From: Schlegelella_A sp036263655
Lineage (GTDB): Bacteria > Pseudomonadota > Gammaproteobacteria > Burkholderiales > Burkholderiaceae_C
Direction of reading: 5' to 3'
Length of the DNA: 64,000 bases
NCBI GenBank assembly: GCA_036263655.1
Contig: DATAGP010000037.1
Span: forward strand, 1 to 64,000
A model generated the notes under the pieces. The model made no database searches. It was given only the letters and a program-made list of their open reading frames with translations, and was not told where the DNA came from. Positions 24,870 through 33,654 of the stretch are shown here, piece after piece. The stretch's first letter is position 1. Every line of letters starts with the position of its first letter. The translations under genes and the position numbers were made by a program.

Positions 24870-26387
24870 TCAGGTGCCGCAGAACGTCTGGTAGCAGGCA
24901 GTGACCTCGGCCGCGGCCGGCTCGGCGTAGCGCGCGTCCTCGGCGCGCTCGTCGTACGGCCGGCGCAGCGCCTGCAGCAGTCGCTCGAACGGGCCGAGAT
25001 CGTCGTCGTCCGAGGCTGCGGCGAGAGCTTCCTCGACGCGGTGGTTGCGCGGGATCAGCCACGGGTTGACGCGGCGCATGCGCTCGGCCCGCTCGGGGTC
25101 GAAGCCGGCATCGCTCGGCCGCGCGCCGCTCACCTCCTCGGCGCACCGGTCGCGCCAGCGCCCCAGCCAGGCATCGGGCGCATCGGGGACGGCGAACAAG
25201 GCCCGCAGCGGCGCCTCGTCGCCGGCGGCCGCGTCGGCGAGGCGTCGCCAGGCGAGGGTGAAGTCGACGCGCTGGGCGTGCAGCAGGGCCAGCCAGTCGT
25301 CGGCGAGGCGGGTGTCGGCCTCGTCGTCGGCGGGGTCGGCGCGGCCGAGGCCCAGCTTCGCGCGCTGGCCGCGCAGCAGCGCGGCCCGATACCAGCCGAC
25401 GAAGTCGTCGAGCACCTTCGTGGCGAGCCCGGCGGCCTGCTGCGGCTCGTCGGCGATCAGGGGCAGCAGCGTCTCGGCCAGCCGCGCCAGGTTCCAGCGC
25501 GCGATGTCGGGCTGGTTGCCGAAGGCGTAGCGGCCGCGCCGGTCGATGGAGCTGAAGACGGCGTCCGGGTCGTAGGCCTCGACGAAGGCGCAGGGGCCGT
25601 AGTCAATGGTCTCGCCCGAGATCGCCATGTTGTCGGTGTTCATCACGCCGTGGATGAAGCCGACGTTCATCCATTGCGCGATCAGCGCCGCCTGGCGGCG
25701 GGCGACGTTCTCGAGCAGGCCGAGGAAGCGTCCGGGCGTGCCGGCCAGCTCCGGGTCGTGGCGCGCGATCGTGTACTCGGCGAGCTCGCGCACGCGCTCG
25801 ACGTCGTTGCGGAAGGCGAAGAACTGGAAGGTGCCGACGCGGATGTGGCTCGCCGCGACGCGGGTCAGCACCGCGCCTGGAAGCGGGGTCTCGCGCTGCA
25901 CCGGCTCGCCGGTGGCGACGACCGCCAGCGCCCGCGTCGTCGGGATGCCGAGGGCGTGCATGGCCTCGCCGATCAGCACCTCGCGCAGCATCGGGCCGAC
26001 CGCGGCCTTGCCGTCGCCGCCGCGCGAGAACGGCGTCCGCCCGGAGCCCTTCAGCGCGATGTCGCGGCGCTTGCCATGGCGATCGATCACCTCGCCGAGC
26101 AGCACCGCGCGACCGTCGCCGAGCTGCGGCGAGAAGCCGCCGAACTGATGTCCCGCGTAGGCCTGGGCGATGGGCTCGGCGCCTTCGGGCACGACGCTGC
26201 CGGCGAACAGCGCGGCGCCGGCCTCGCCCTCGAGCGCCGCCGCGTCGAGGCCGAGCTCCTCGGCCAGATCCCGGTTGAAGAACAGCGAGCGCGGCGTCGG
26301 GACGACGTCGGGCCGCCAGGCCATGGCGAAGCCCTTCAGCTCGCGGGCGTAGCTGTTGTCGAAGCGAAAAGCGCTGGCAGCGGACAT
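24870..26387 (-). CDS. selO: Protein adenylyltransferase SelO (YdiU family)
   Basis: A 505-residue SelO pseudokinase, which transfers AMP from ATP to Ser, Thr or Tyr of target proteins and is linked to redox stress. Conserved stretches are SYARELKGF, YAGHQFGGFSPQLGDGRA, LKGSGRTPFSRGGDGKA, MNVGFIHGVMNTDNM and IDYGPCAFVEAYDP, the last two supplying the metal-binding and catalytic residues. The C-terminal CYQTFCGT holds the Cys found where some eukaryotic forms have selenocysteine. It is the first gene of a three-gene run with the two beta-lactamase-like genes, though those may be merely adjacent. Cytoplasmic; length is normal. Confidence 0.95.
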   Translation of the reverse strand: MSAASAFRFDNSYARELKGFAMAWRPDVVPTPRSLFFNRDLAEELGLDAAALEGEAGAALFAGSVVPEGAEPIAQAYAGHQFGGFSPQLGDGRAVLLGEVIDRHGKRRDIALKGSGRTPFSRGGDGKAAVGPMLREVLIGEAMHALGIPTTRALAVVATGEPVQRETPLPGAVLTRVAASHIRVGTFQFFAFRNDVERVRELAEYTIARHDPELAGTPGRFLGLLENVARRQAALIAQWMNVGFIHGVMNTDNMAISGETIDYGPCAFVEAYDPDAVFSSIDRRGRYAFGNQPDIARWNLARLAETLLPLIADEPQQAAGLATKVLDDFVGWYRAALLRGQRAKLGLGRADPADDEADTRLADDWLALLHAQRVDFTLAWRRLADAAAGDEAPLRALFAVPDAPDAWLGRWRDRCAEEVSGARPSDAGFDPERAERMRRVNPWLIPRNHRVEEALAAASDDDDLGPFERLLQALRRPYDERAEDARYAEPAAAEVTACYQTFCGT

Positions 26388-26479
26388 GGCTCGGGATGGC
26401 GTGCAGGCGAAGTGTGCGTGAGCCCGGCTGCCGTGTCAGGAGCAGGGCTGAGGCCGCGCGAGGCGCCTACAGTGCGTCC

Positions 26480-26785
26480 ATGCACCTCGTCCAGATCTTC
26501 CTCCCGGTCTACGACAACGCCGGCGTCGCCCTGCCTCGCGAGCTGTACGACGAGGTGCGCCGCGAGCTGGTCGACCGGTTCCGCGGGCTCACCGCCTATT
26601 CGCGCGCGCCGGCGAAGGGCCTGTGGGCCGACGGCGCGCAGGTCGAGAAGGACGACATCGTGGTCTACGAAGTCATGGTCGAGCCGCTCGATCCGGGCTG
26701 GTGGTCGCGGTACCGGAAGACGCTGGAGCAGCGCTTCGCACAGGACGAGCTGATGGTCCGCGCGCTGGAGACGACGCGGCTGTAG
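26480..26785 (+). CDS. Small conserved-looking hypothetical protein
   Basis: A 101-residue soluble protein that opens MHLVQIFLPVYDNAGVALPRE. Its beta-alpha pattern (VQIFLPVYDN, YDEVRRELVDRFRGLTAYSRAPAKG, DDIVVYEVMVE, WWSRYRKTLEQRF) suggests a small ferredoxin-like fold. Residues such as LTAYSRAPAKGLW look conserved, but I know no function. It stands alone, divergent from selO and convergent with the cupin gene. Confidence 0.7.
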   Translation: MHLVQIFLPVYDNAGVALPRELYDEVRRELVDRFRGLTAYSRAPAKGLWADGAQVEKDDIVVYEVMVEPLDPGWWSRYRKTLEQRFAQDELMVRALETTRL

Positions 26786-26789
26786 GCGG

Positions 26790-26803
26790 GCCGAGCCCTC
26801 GGC
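26790..26803. terminator. Short hairpin between convergent genes (weak)
   Basis: A 6-bp perfect stem (GCCGAG / CTCGGC) with a 2-base loop lies five bases after one stop and 34 bases before the opposite-strand stop. It is short and has no T-tail, so it is a weak candidate. Confidence 0.25.
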
Positions 26804-26836
26804 AACGCCGACCCAGCCGCCCCGTTGTGCGGGCGT

Positions 26837-27334
26837 TCAATCGAGCAGGCGCGCCAGATCGGGTCGCAGGGCCAGCAGGCGCGCGCGCGCCACGGTGTCG
26901 GTGCGCAGGAAATCGAAGTCGGCAAAGTCGAAGCCCGGCCCGACCGTCGCTCCCACATAGGCGAAGTCGCCGAGCGGCTCGGCGGCCTGCCAGCACTGCG
27001 CCGGCACCGCATGCCGCGGCGCGGTGCCCTGGGCGACGTCGACGCGCTCGAGCGTCACCGCCTGCACCGCATCGAGCGTCGGCGGCATCAACCACAGGCG
27101 CAGCGGACCGCCTTCGAGCAGGTGCCAGACCTCGTCCGAGCGGACGCGGTGCCAGGCCGAGCGCTCGCCGCGCGCGAGCAGGAAGTCGATGGTCGTGAGC
27201 GCGCTGCGCCCCGGCCGCTCGTCGTCCGGTCGCACCGAGGCCGGCGAGCGGAAGACCTCGCGGAAGTGGCCGCCTTCCGGATGCGGCTGGAGCTGCAGGG
27301 CGCGGATCAGCTCGGCAGCGCGGTCGATGCTCAT
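26837..27334 (-). CDS. Cupin-fold DUF985 protein
   Basis: A 165-residue single-domain cupin of the DUF985 (Cupin_5) family. It matches LQLQPHPEGGHFREVFRS, TTIDFLLARGERSAWHRVRSDEVWHLLEG, QCWQAAEPLGDFAYVGATVGPGFDF. HPEGGHF and WHRVRSDEVWH carry the likely metal-binding residues. Its biochemical role is unknown, though related proteins bind sugar-nucleotide-like ligands. It may be co-transcribed with the preceding membrane-anchored gene (36 bases upstream on the same strand). Confidence 0.85.
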   Translation of the reverse strand: MSIDRAAELIRALQLQPHPEGGHFREVFRSPASVRPDDERPGRSALTTIDFLLARGERSAWHRVRSDEVWHLLEGGPLRLWLMPPTLDAVQAVTLERVDVAQGTAPRHAVPAQCWQAAEPLGDFAYVGATVGPGFDFADFDFLRTDTVARARLLALRPDLARLLD

Positions 27335-27370
27335 CGAGACCGACCCGCTTTCGCAGCGCGACGCCGCCCG

Positions 27371-28105
27371 CTAGGGGTTCGCGACGTGATCGGCCGCACC
27401 GGCCGCATCCACCGCGCCCGCCTGGGTGAGCGCCACGGCGCCCGTCGCGCCGCCAGCCTGGCCCGTGCCCCCGCCCCGACCGCTGCGACCGCCGGCCCCG
27501 CGCTCGCCGCCGCGCGACGAGCCGCCGCCGGTGGTGCGCAGCGGGCCCTGCTTCGGGATCGTCAGCCCCGGCGGGACGGGGTCGAGGTCGAGCACGTCGC
27601 GGACGAAGGTGCGCAGCGACACCACGAGCTCGGTGATCTCGATGCGGCGCCCGGCGACCATGTCATCCGCAGCGCGCGCGGCGAGACGCACCTGCTCTTC
27701 GGTGCCGAGCAAGATGACGTCGGAGAGCGCCGCCTCGACGGCGTCGCGCATCCGGCGGCGGCGCTCGGCACCGGGCGTGTCGGCAGGCGAGTCGCCCGGC
27801 GCCTCGAACGCGTCGGCATCGCCCTCGCCCTCGGTCGCCGGCCGACGCCGGTCGCGCAAGTCGCGCAGGTCGCGCAGATGGCGCGGATCGACGGCGAGAT
27901 CGCCGGTGAACGAGCCGCCCAGCGTCTTGTACGCGGCGATCAGCGTCTTCAGCCGCTCGTTGATCTGCCGGTTCTGCCGCTCGCGCCGCTGCTGCACGCT
28001 CTGCATGACGAGCAGGCGGATGCCGACGACCACCAGCGAAACGACGACCAGGCCGACGAGCGTGGTGAGAACGCCCTGCCAGGAGCTGAGGTCCATCGAT
28101 CGCAT
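27371..28105 (-). CDS. Membrane-anchored hypothetical protein
   Basis: A 244-residue protein with one N-terminal membrane helix (VLTTLVGLVVVSLVVVGIRLLVM), then a charged helix (QSVQQRRERQNRQINERLKTLIAAYKTLGGSF), an acidic linker, a helical domain (MRDAVEAALSDVILLGTEEQVRLAARAADDMV) and a Gly/Ser/Ala-rich tail. A short LRD repeat (HLRDLRDLRD) comes from a 9-base tandem repeat. An ATG at 28096 is equally possible. It probably sits in the inner membrane with the domain in the cytoplasm. I do not recognise a family. Confidence 0.7.
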   Translation of the reverse strand: MRSMDLSSWQGVLTTLVGLVVVSLVVVGIRLLVMQSVQQRRERQNRQINERLKTLIAAYKTLGGSFTGDLAVDPRHLRDLRDLRDRRRPATEGEGDADAFEAPGDSPADTPGAERRRRMRDAVEAALSDVILLGTEEQVRLAARAADDMVAGRRIEITELVVSLRTFVRDVLDLDPVPPGLTIPKQGPLRTTGGGSSRGGERGAGGRSGRGGGTGQAGGATGAVALTQAGAVDAAGAADHVANP

Positions 28106-28130
28106 GCGCGCGTCGGGCGTGCCGCCCGGC

Positions 28131-29600
28131 TCAGCGCGCCGGCGGCGTCTTCCCGACCGCCGTGTACAGCTCCGCCAGCGGCACGACGCGGCCGTGCAGC
28201 GGCAAGATCCGGTCCACGGCCAGGTTGAGGCGCTCGATGTTGGCGACCAGGTTCACGTTGTTCGCGTTCGGCACCGGAGGCGGCGGCGCGTTGGGCGGGC
28301 CCGGCGTGTACGCGTCGGCCTCGATCAGCAGCTTGTCCTTGGGCAGGTACACCATCACGAAGGCTTCCGCGTGAGGGCCGCCGGCGATGCGGTGGACCTG
28401 GATCGGCTGGGTCGCGTCGCCGAGGTCGAGCCGGTCGCGAACGGCGAGGAAGCTGGGCCGCCTGCCCGCCTGCGCCATGCGGTCGGGCCGGATGCTGCTC
28501 GGCTGTGCGAAGACGCGCTCGAAATAGGGCACGTTGGCCGCCTGCGTGACGATGGTCGCGCCCTCGGCCACCGCCGCGCGCAGGCCGCCGGCGTGGTCGA
28601 AGTGCTGGTGGCTGTTGATGGCGTGGCGGATCGGCTTGCCGGGCGCGATCTGCTTGACGCGGTCGATCACGGCCTGGGTGCGCGCGTCGTTCAGCGGCGT
28701 CTCGACGAGCACGACGTGGTCGGCCAGCTCGATGGCGACGCTGTTGTGCGTGCCGCCGCCGATGAACCAGACGCCGTCGGCGACCTTGTCGGCCGTCACC
28801 CGCTCGCCCTGATCGCGGGCCGCGTCCGGCACCGCGAGCGAGACGGCCGCGTTCGGCTGCACGTCCCGGACCTGCAGATCGAGCACCGGGAAGCCGGCGA
28901 TCGACTGGCGCACCCGCGTCGGAAAGCGCACGCCCGAGAAGTCGCGGTAGTCGCTGTAGGTCGTGACGGCGCGGGTGTCGCCGAGCACCGGGTCGGCGAA
29001 CAGTGAGTCGACCTGCGACACGAAGCCGTCGGCGCCGATCCAGACGGTCGCGCTGAAGCGTCCGGGCTGCGTGAACGCGAGGCCGCGGGTGCCGCCGTCG
29101 CCACTACGGACGCTCGCGCCGTTGCGCTGCGCCGCCTTGAGCGCGCCGTGCGGCGTGATCCACAGCTGGTGCACGCGGTCGGTGACGAAGCGCGGCCCCG
29201 GCGCGGCCGCGGTCGGCGTCTGGTTCCAGGCGATCTCGCCGCTGATGTACTGGTCGTTGCGCTGCTGGCCGGAGAGCGGGTAGCCGCCGCCGCCCTGCGG
29301 CTCGGCACGGCTCAGGACGATCTCGTCGCGCATGGCGCCGCTCGCGTAGTCGATGCTGCGCGTCATCGAGTGCAGCACGATGCGCGGCCACGCGCCTTCG
29401 GGAACGAAGGCCTGGCCGAAGGTGTAGCCGGTGCCGTCGCCGCTGTAGCGCAGCGTCCGCAGCTCATCGGCGCCCATCGCCTTCGAGGCCCGCGCGGCGA
29501 GATCGGCCGCGCTCTCGGTGGTCGACGCGCACGACGCGAGCAGGGCGACGGCCCCGAGGCTCAGCAGGCGCGCGAGCGCAAGCGCAAAGGCATTCCTCAT
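28131..29600 (-). CDS. Metallo-beta-lactamase-fold hydrolase, lipoprotein
   Basis: A 489-residue predicted lipoprotein (lipobox LASC, Cys24). Residues ~30-270 form an N-terminal beta-rich domain like that of outer-membrane lipid or quinone carriers. The C-terminal half is a metallo-beta-lactamase fold with H331-x-H333-x-D335-H336 in NSHQHFDHAGG, opened by VWFIGGGTHNSVAIEL. This combination is known in secreted MBL-fold proteins of unknown substrate. RBS GGAG precedes the ATG. A Pro-rich PGPPNAPPPPVPN loop is unusual. It is anchored to the outer or inner membrane; the reaction is unknown. Confidence 0.82.
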   Translation of the reverse strand: MRNAFALALARLLSLGAVALLASCASTTESAADLAARASKAMGADELRTLRYSGDGTGYTFGQAFVPEGAWPRIVLHSMTRSIDYASGAMRDEIVLSRAEPQGGGGYPLSGQQRNDQYISGEIAWNQTPTAAAPGPRFVTDRVHQLWITPHGALKAAQRNGASVRSGDGGTRGLAFTQPGRFSATVWIGADGFVSQVDSLFADPVLGDTRAVTTYSDYRDFSGVRFPTRVRQSIAGFPVLDLQVRDVQPNAAVSLAVPDAARDQGERVTADKVADGVWFIGGGTHNSVAIELADHVVLVETPLNDARTQAVIDRVKQIAPGKPIRHAINSHQHFDHAGGLRAAVAEGATIVTQAANVPYFERVFAQPSSIRPDRMAQAGRRPSFLAVRDRLDLGDATQPIQVHRIAGGPHAEAFVMVYLPKDKLLIEADAYTPGPPNAPPPPVPNANNVNLVANIERLNLAVDRILPLHGRVVPLAELYTAVGKTPPAR

Positions 29601-29670
29601 CGATGTCTCCGGATCGAAAAGTGCGGGGCGGCCAGTGGAGCACAAGCCACCGGCGAGCGCCAGCCGGACG

Positions 29671-30105
29671 CTACGACGTGCGTTCGCTGCCGACCACCGA
29701 GAGCAGGGTCTCGCCGGTGGCGACCAGCTTTTCCTCGCCGCCCTGCACAGCGTAGAGCTCGCAGGCGGTGAAGACCAGCGTCTTGCCCGGCTTGACGACC
29801 CGGGCCCGGGCGACGAATCGCTCTCCCACCGCCGGTCGCAGGCAATTGACGGTGTAGTGCGACGCGAGGACGCGGCCGACGAGGGTCGCGGCGGCGAAGC
29901 CGCAGGCGGTGTCGATGAGGGCGCCGACCAGCCCTGCATGCAGGAACCCGGCGTACTGCCCGGCCTCCTCGCGCCACGGCATGCCGATCTCGACCCGGCC
30001 CGCGTCGGCGCTCAGGACGTCGATCCCGCACCAGCGGTTGAAGGCTGCCGTCTCGTTGATGGCGCGGATGCGGGCCAACGCACTGTCCTGGACGGTCATG
30101 GTCAT
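29671..30105 (-). CDS. PaaI-family hotdog thioesterase
   Basis: A 144-residue hotdog-fold thioesterase: NRWCGIDVLSADAGRVEIGMPW, then GFLHAGLVGALIDTACGFAAAT with the H-G segment that places the catalytic site on the central helix, and HYTVNCLRPAVGERFVARA. Such proteins hydrolyse acyl-CoA thioesters, often aromatic or medium-chain ones. ATG at 30105 or 30099; AGG lies just upstream of both. Cytoplasmic, standing between a kinase and a lipoprotein gene on the same strand, so an operon is possible but unproven. Confidence 0.85.
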   Translation of the reverse strand: MTMTVQDSALARIRAINETAAFNRWCGIDVLSADAGRVEIGMPWREEAGQYAGFLHAGLVGALIDTACGFAAATLVGRVLASHYTVNCLRPAVGERFVARARVVKPGKTLVFTACELYAVQGGEEKLVATGETLLSVVGSERTS

Positions 30106-30154
30106 CGCCTGAAGCACGATGACTCTAGTCCGCCGGCCGGCAGCCGCTGTCTCT

Positions 30155-30172
30155 GCGGCGACAGGTCGCCGC
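30155..30172 (-). terminator. Hairpin after the Ser/Thr kinase gene
   Basis: An 8-bp perfect stem (GCGGCGAC / GTCGCCGC) with a 2-base loop lies 13 bases past the kinase stop on the minus strand. It has no T-tail. Confidence 0.35.
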
Positions 30173-30184
30173 GGCGCGCGAACC

Positions 30185-31921
30185 TTACCTGCGCTCCATC
30201 CAGCGCAGGCGCTGCTGTTCGGCACGCTGCCGATCGACGCACTGCGCGCTCGTGCGCGAGCGCGGGTCCTTGCAGGGGTTGAGCACGCACAGGGCGCTGG
30301 CGACGAGACCGGCGGTGGCGCTGCACGCGTCGCGGCGGCCGTGCATCACCGCCTTGACCGGAACGACGGCGCCGCGCGGCTTGGTCCGCGCCGTCCTGCC
30401 GCGCTCGGTCGGTGCCGGCGGCGGCGCTGTCACCGTCGAGCGGACCGGACTCTTCGGGCGTGCGCTGGCGAACGGGGCCACGTGGGGTGGCATGTCCCAC
30501 GCGGAGTATTCGGGCGCGGCGTCCGCCGTGCGCAGCGCCACGGGCTCGGCGTTCGGCAGCGCGACCGCGCTGGGCAAGGCGACCGTTGCCGCCGAGGATC
30601 TCGGCACGGCCTTCGCCGGCTCGGGCGTGACCACCGCCGGCGTGGAGACGACGGTGGCTGGCCGCTGCAGCGCATAGCTGCCCCAGCCGAGCGCCGCCAG
30701 GCTCAAGAGCCCCAGCGACGCCGCCACGCCGGCACGCATGCCGCGTCGCGGGCTCGCCGGCGGCGTCGGGAAGTCCCGTGCCGGAGCGCCGACGGGGGCG
30801 ACGACCACCGGCTCGCCGGCGGCTGCCGCATCCCGCCGATCGACCGCGGCCAGTGCCGGACCCTCCGTGGCCAGGGCCGCATCCTCGTGCGATGGTTCCG
30901 GCGCCACGTCGCGATCGCCCACGGCCGCGGCCGCAGCTGGCAGCCGCGGCGCCGGCGGCTCGATCTCGCCGCGAAGGGCGCGGCGCACCGTCTGCACGTC
31001 CTGCGGCCGGTCGTCGGGCGCAAGGGCGAGGGTCCAGTCGATGGTCGCCAAGAGGCGCGCGGGAAGCTCCGGGAACGACGCCGGTGCGAGCGACGACAGC
31101 GTCGGCAGGACGTCGCGCACCGCGCGCACGACCGAGGGCGTCGGCGCGCGGCCGGTGAGCACGAAGTGCAGGGTCGCCCCCAGCGAGTACAGGTCGGTCC
31201 ACGCGCCCTGCGCCAGGCCGGCCTCTTCCGCGTACTGCTCCACCGGCGCAAACTGCGGCTTCAGGTGCGCGGTGAACGACTGCGAGTTGCTGGCGACGAC
31301 GCGTCGCGCGCAGCCGAAATCGAGCAGCACGGGCTGGCCGTCCGGCAGCATCAGGATGTTGTCGGGCGAGATGTCGCGGTGGAACACGCCTTGCGCATGC
31401 AGCAGCTCGAGCGCACCGAGCAGCGGTTGCATGAACGCGTGCAGCCAGGCCTCGCCCGGCGGCACCGGCATCGCCAGGCGCACGTCCTTCAGCGTCTGCC
31501 CCGGGTAGTACGGCATCGCCATGTAGGCGGTGGCGTTGCCGCGCCAGAAGCGATGCACCTTGACCAGCGACGGGTGGTCGAAGCTGGCGAGCAGCCGGGC
31601 CTCGCTGAGGAACGAATCCAGTCCCTTGGCGAAGGTCTCGGCGCAGGCGCCGCCGGTGGCGCGCATCGACACCATCGCGCCTTCGCCGCGACGCGCCAGC
31701 GCCGCGGGCATGTACTCCTTGATCGCGACGTCTCGCAGCAGGACGTGGTCGCGCGCGAGGTAGACGATGCCGAAGCCGCCGGTGCCGAGGACGCGAACGA
31801 TCTCGAACTCGTGCAGCCGGGTTCCGGGGCTCAGCGAATCGCGCACCGACACCTTGCCGGGCGGCGCGGCCAGGCGCGCTTCCGGAGTCGTGGTCGGCCA
31901 GGGAGCATCCAGGTCGGACAT
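30185..31921 (-). CDS. Membrane-anchored Ser/Thr protein kinase (Hanks type)
   Basis: A 578-residue kinase. The cytoplasmic kinase domain has the glycine loop GTGGFG (46-51), the ATP lysine K68, the catalytic loop HRD (181-183 in FHRDISPDN) and DFG (201-203). A Pro/Ala-rich linker follows, then one membrane helix about 397-417 (GVAASLGLLSLAALGWGSYAL), then an outer tail rich in Pro, Thr and Ser ending with a charged, Cys-containing segment. All catalytic residues are present, so it should be active. No cognate phosphatase (PP2C) or obvious substrate lies next to it, so its targets are unknown. It is divergent from the PEP-CTERM gene. Confidence 0.9.
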   Translation of the reverse strand: MSDLDAPWPTTTPEARLAAPPGKVSVRDSLSPGTRLHEFEIVRVLGTGGFGIVYLARDHVLLRDVAIKEYMPAALARRGEGAMVSMRATGGACAETFAKGLDSFLSEARLLASFDHPSLVKVHRFWRGNATAYMAMPYYPGQTLKDVRLAMPVPPGEAWLHAFMQPLLGALELLHAQGVFHRDISPDNILMLPDGQPVLLDFGCARRVVASNSQSFTAHLKPQFAPVEQYAEEAGLAQGAWTDLYSLGATLHFVLTGRAPTPSVVRAVRDVLPTLSSLAPASFPELPARLLATIDWTLALAPDDRPQDVQTVRRALRGEIEPPAPRLPAAAAAVGDRDVAPEPSHEDAALATEGPALAAVDRRDAAAAGEPVVVAPVGAPARDFPTPPASPRRGMRAGVAASLGLLSLAALGWGSYALQRPATVVSTPAVVTPEPAKAVPRSSAATVALPSAVALPNAEPVALRTADAAPEYSAWDMPPHVAPFASARPKSPVRSTVTAPPPAPTERGRTARTKPRGAVVPVKAVMHGRRDACSATAGLVASALCVLNPCKDPRSRTSAQCVDRQRAEQQRLRWMERR

Positions 31922-32157
31922 AGCCGGTGCGGTTCGGTGAACGTGGCGCAGGACATGCCGTTGCCACGGGGAGGCCGGGACCATTATGGGCAGGCGTGCC
32001 CGCGGCGGCATCGGCCAAATCCCCTTCCGTGGCGGGGCCGGGTCCTACCCCGGACGCGCGGGTCGGAGCTGCACACGGAACGTGGATTGCCCACGGGCGC
32101 TGCGGCATGTCGCCGCGATCGTCCTCGTCATTCCACATCCCACAGAGAACAGACTCC

Positions 32158-33153
32158 ATGCGCCTCGTCTCCATCGCTCGTCGATCGCTCGCCACCCGCC
32201 GCACACGGACTGCCGCCGCCGCGCTCCTGGTCACCGGCTTGCAGCTGGGGGTCGCCAACGCCGCCCAGAGCATCCTCTTCATCGGCAACAGCTTCACGTA
32301 CGGCGACCTCGCGCCGATGGTGCGCTCGTTCCATCCGGAGACCGTGACCGACCTGCGCGGCACCGGCATCGGCGGCGTCCCGGCGCTCTTCAAGGCCTTC
32401 ACGCAGCAGTCCGGACTCGACTACGACGTCTACCTGGAGACGCAGCCGGGCAGCAATCTCGACTATCACTACAACACCTGGCTCGGGCTGCTGAACCGGC
32501 CGTGGGACAACGTCGTGATGCACGGCCAGAGCAACCTGGACTTCGCCGCGCCGAACAATCCCGCGAAGATCAGCACCTACACCGGCCTGCTCGGCAACGT
32601 GTTCCAGGCGCAGAACCCGAACGTGGACATCAGCCTCACGGCGACGTGGTCGCGCGCCGACCTCACCTACCGCACGCCGAGCCCATGGTTCGGCGCGCCG
32701 ATCACGGCGATGGGCATCGACGTGCATCGCGGCTACCAGGTCGCCGCGGCGAACAACCCGACCATCGTCAGCCGCATCAACCCCGTCGGCCTGGCCTGGA
32801 ACGCATCGTTCGAGGCGGGGATCGCCGACGCCAACCCCTACGACGGCATCGACCCGGGCAAGATCAACCTGTGGGCCTCGGACGCCTATCACGCCAGCAG
32901 CTACGGCTACTACCTGCACGCCCTGACGGTCTTCGGCATGGAGACCGGCCTGGATCCGCGCAGCCTGGGTGCGAACGAGAGCGCGGCCCGCGAGCTCGGC
33001 TTCACGACCCAGCAGACGCTGGCACTGCAGAACGTCGCCGCCCAGACGATCGCGGTGGCCGCGATCCCGGAGCCCGAGACCTGGGCAATGATGATGCTGG
33101 GCGTGGGAGCGATCGGCGTGTGGCGAAGAAGGCGCGCGAAGCAGGTTGCCTGA
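32158..33153 (+). CDS. PEP-CTERM-sorted SGNH/GDSL-like hydrolase
   Basis: A 331-residue secreted enzyme. A signal peptide ends near GVANAAQS. The catalytic opening ILFIGNSFTYG matches the Gly-Asx-Ser block of SGNH hydrolases (Ser nucleophile), and D-x2-H in ASDAYHASSYG near the end gives the Asp-His pair. The C terminus is a full PEP-CTERM sorting tail: IPEPETWAMMM, a short membrane helix and the basic RRRRAKQ. Exosortase XrtA-like machinery, not in this window, recognises such tails for export to the surface with the exopolysaccharide. The family includes acyl or sialate esterases, so it may deacylate a surface glycan. The substrate is unknown. Confidence 0.85.
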   Translation: MRLVSIARRSLATRRTRTAAAALLVTGLQLGVANAAQSILFIGNSFTYGDLAPMVRSFHPETVTDLRGTGIGGVPALFKAFTQQSGLDYDVYLETQPGSNLDYHYNTWLGLLNRPWDNVVMHGQSNLDFAAPNNPAKISTYTGLLGNVFQAQNPNVDISLTATWSRADLTYRTPSPWFGAPITAMGIDVHRGYQVAAANNPTIVSRINPVGLAWNASFEAGIADANPYDGIDPGKINLWASDAYHASSYGYYLHALTVFGMETGLDPRSLGANESAARELGFTTQQTLALQNVAAQTIAVAAIPEPETWAMMMLGVGAIGVWRRRRAKQVA

Positions 33154-33191
33154 GCGCGCACGGGGCGCGCCCGGCGCCGCGCCGCGGTGCC

Positions 33192-33488
33192 TTGTACCGC
33201 TACGTCTTCTACGACTGGCTGTTCCGCGATGCGCGCAGCGGCTCGGCGCTGGAACGCGCCGCTGCCCTGCGCCACAACCGGAGCAGCGCGCGCTGGCTGC
33301 CAACCTATCTGCGGCGCTGGAGCATCGCCGCGGCGCTGCTGGTCGCGGCCGAGGCGTGGGCGGAGCACTCGCTGTCCAGCATCGGCCTGGCCGCGGTGCT
33401 GGCCGTGGCGCTGGTCCTCGTCGTCGTGTTCATCGTCGTGACGACGGTCTGCTGGGCCGGCTTGCGCAGCCCGCGACGCTCCGGCTGA
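33192..33488 (+). CDS. Small membrane protein with two hydrophobic segments
   Basis: A frame of about 98 codons with strong third-position GC that continues cleanly to TGA at 33488. The product starts LYRYVFYDWLFRDARSGSALERAAALRHNRSSARW and has two membrane helices (WSIAAALLVAAEAWA, IGLAAVLAVALVLVVVFIVV). There is no ATG or GTG in frame; TTG at 33192 or CTG at 33150 are the only candidates, so the start is uncertain. It begins 39 bases after the PEP-CTERM gene and is probably co-transcribed. Function unknown. Confidence 0.5.
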   Translation: MYRYVFYDWLFRDARSGSALERAAALRHNRSSARWLPTYLRRWSIAAALLVAAEAWAEHSLSSIGLAAVLAVALVLVVVFIVVTTVCWAGLRSPRRSG

Positions 33489-33524
33489 GCGGCTCGCCTC
33501 GCGAGGGCGAACGGCAAGTGCTTT

Positions 33525-33544
33525 CGCGCGCGAGCTTGCGCGCG
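33525..33544. repeat. Near-perfect 20-bp palindrome
   Basis: CGCGCGCGAGCTTGCGCGCG is self-complementary except at two central bases. It lies 36 bases after the small membrane gene and 110 bases before the next start, so it could be a terminator or an operator. No further evidence. Confidence 0.35.
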
Positions 33545-33654
33545 GGCAAGTCGTGTACCCAGCGACATCGGGACAAGCCCCTGCAAGCGCTCGCTTGCCG
33601 GCGCCGTCGCATCGCCTCTACGATGAGCCGCATCGCTTCAACTTCCCTCGACAC

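Noticed and set aside
27856..27883. Short tandem repeat of 9 bases in the membrane-anchored hypothetical gene
   Set aside because: Only about three units, in frame and encoding LRD; it is ordinary coding microrepetition, not a regulatory array or CRISPR.
31944..31959. A sigma-54-like promoter (TGGCGCAGGACATGCC) upstream of the PEP-CTERM gene
   Set aside because: The GG-N10-GC spacing fits, but four of the better-conserved positions differ and it lies about 200 bases before the start codon. One such match is expected by chance in GC-rich DNA.
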